Shown: one piece after another, positions 62,805-64,000 of the stretch
Position numbering within the stretch: the stretch's first letter is position 1
How the letters are laid out: every line of letters starts with the position of its first letter
NCBI RefSeq assembly: GCF_964204645.1
Contig: NC_134026.1
Span: 11,556,450-11,620,449 of the forward strand
Origin: Tubulanus polymorphus
Taxonomy: Eukaryota > Nemertea > Palaeonemertea > Tubulaniformes > Tubulanidae
Reading direction: 5' to 3'
DNA length: 64,000 nucleotides
Notes under the pieces: generated by a model
What the model saw: the letters and a program-made list of their open reading frames with translations, nothing else
Database searches by the model: none
What the model was told of the DNA's origin: nothing
Translations under genes and position numbers: made by a program

Positions 62805-63960
62805 TCCAGGGACACCATGCTCACTTGGGAAGTGGTTTCAAATGCTCAACAATCTAACAATTTCAATACATAACGCCCTCTAGTGACCATATACAAAAAC
62901 CAATGACCTTGAAACCCACCACAATCATAGAACATGTGAGCAGCTATGATTTTGTAATTGATTGTGATAACAAAATATGCCTCGTTACCAATTTAATATG
63001 GAAATACTAAGTTATTCTACTATTCAACGCCCCTGGTGACCATATGCAAAACCCAATGACCTTAAAACTCACCACAATCGTAGTACATGTCATGAAATAC
63101 AACTTTGCAATTGATCATAGTAACAAAATATGCCTAGGTACCAATCTAATAAGGAAATACTAGGCCATTCTACTATTCAACGCCCCCTGGTGACTATATG
63201 GAATAACTAATGTCCTTAAAAACTCACCACAATCATAGACGATGTCATGATCTACAACTTAGCAATGGATCATGGTAACAAACTATGCCTAGGTACCAAT
63301 CTAATAAGGAAAAACTAAGCTTTCCTACTATTCAACGCCCCCTGGTGACTATATGGAATAACTAATGTCCTTAAAAACCCACCACAATCATAGACGATGT
63401 CATGGACTACAACTTTGCAATTGATCATGGTAACAAAATATGCCTTGGTACAAATATAATATAGCAATACTAAGTTATTGTATTATTCAACGCCCCCTGA
63501 TGGCCACATACTAAAACCAATGACCTTGAAACTCACCAAAATCATAAAACACGTTATGGGCTACAACTTTCCAATTGAATATAGCAACACAATATGCTTA
63601 GGTATCAATTTAATGTGGAAAAACTTTTTCCCACCTACGAATGAGTACTGATGACACCAAGATGGCCGCCAATTGCGTCATAATTGGCTGATCAAAAATA
63701 CCTGTCCCAGGTATAAAACATCCCTCTCCAAAGAATACCCATCAGCAATTGCAATGAGAAATGGCAAACCAGTAGGAAGCTACAGGACCTAGAATTCTGG
63801 CCAAAATTGACATTTTTGGGCACTAAAAAGGTCATAGGACGGCCATCTTGAGTCAGATCGACCCAATTTTCTTATGCTGATGGGCCTATGGTAGATTCAA
63901 ATATAAACGAAAGATCAAGGTAATTGATCAAAGCGTCTTCAAAATTTCCCACGAAAACTT
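62805..63960 (-). repeat. 1.15-kb module, inverted copy of 3531-4684
   Basis: Collinear with 3531-4684 after reversal, including the five 130-bp subrepeats and the outer edge 'gatcaaagcgtcttcaaaat'. In both places it lies just beyond the minisatellite, so it is part of the unit. Confidence 0.9.
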
Positions 63961-64000
63961 CGAAAATGTTTAGAAAGTCCCAAGTGGACTGAAAAAGAAT

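Larger units (their letters stand above)
62094..64000 (+). mobile_element. Composite tandem unit R5, cut by the window end
   Basis: 5' hairpin, RT fragment, 31-bp minisatellite in inverted notation, then the 1.15-kb module. Same order and relative orientation as unit L2, so both strands of the window carry the same element type. The end lies beyond the window. Confidence 0.7.

Overview
The window looks like repeat-rich intergenic DNA from a metazoan, most likely a marine invertebrate. The basis is the mix of CR1/L2-type LINE, DIRS, Penelope, piggyBac, MULE-like and Polinton (Maverick) sequences, plus frequent words such as taggcctac. This is inference; no host marker gene is visible and the species cannot be named. 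Nearly every readable protein is a broken transposon protein. I see no convincing host gene, rRNA or intact tRNA.

Left part (1-9574): a decayed LINE (1-880 and 7470-9013) is split by two head-to-tail minus-strand copies of a composite repeat unit (881-5300, 5301-7469). The units share a 5' hairpin, a captured reverse-transcriptase fragment, a 31-bp minisatellite and an (AAT)n tail. A piggyBac C-terminus follows.

Middle part (9575-34290): a TIR element with an IS630/Tc1-like remnant, a decayed DIRS element (13634-15408), a broken DDE transposase gene (17165-20203) carrying a MITE, several large palindromes (16907, 22538, 22927), a tRNA-like SINE scrap, a 59-bp tandem repeat, a MULE-like fragment and a fuller DIRS element (about 29525-34290) with gag, RT, RNase H, tyrosine recombinase and inverted terminal repeats.

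Right part (34300-64000): a Penelope GIY-YIG remnant with hammerhead-like motifs and a scrap of an older Polinton, then at least five head-to-tail composite units (starts at 36225, 38363, 58627, 60209, 62094). The second unit is interrupted by a 17.4-kb Polinton (38383-55759) with 6-bp target duplications (GATAAC) and about 600-bp TIRs.

The Polinton carries, on the plus strand, an HNH nuclease, three small proteins, a chromodomain integrase and a packaging ATPase. On the minus strand it carries protein-primed DNA polymerase B, a capsid-like protein and a block of small structural or membrane proteins. Most of its genes contain stops or single-base frame breaks although the TIRs are nearly identical. 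No adenovirus-type protease was found. Three features stand out: (1) a 32-bp palindromic, GC-richer element present in three different Polinton genes, in sense and in the same reading frame each time (N-G-A-x-x-H-P-H-G-D); (2) stereotyped start-proximal motifs before nearly every Polinton gene, in two classes that appear to separate virion-type from replication-type genes; (3) TIRs that are themselves fold-backs.
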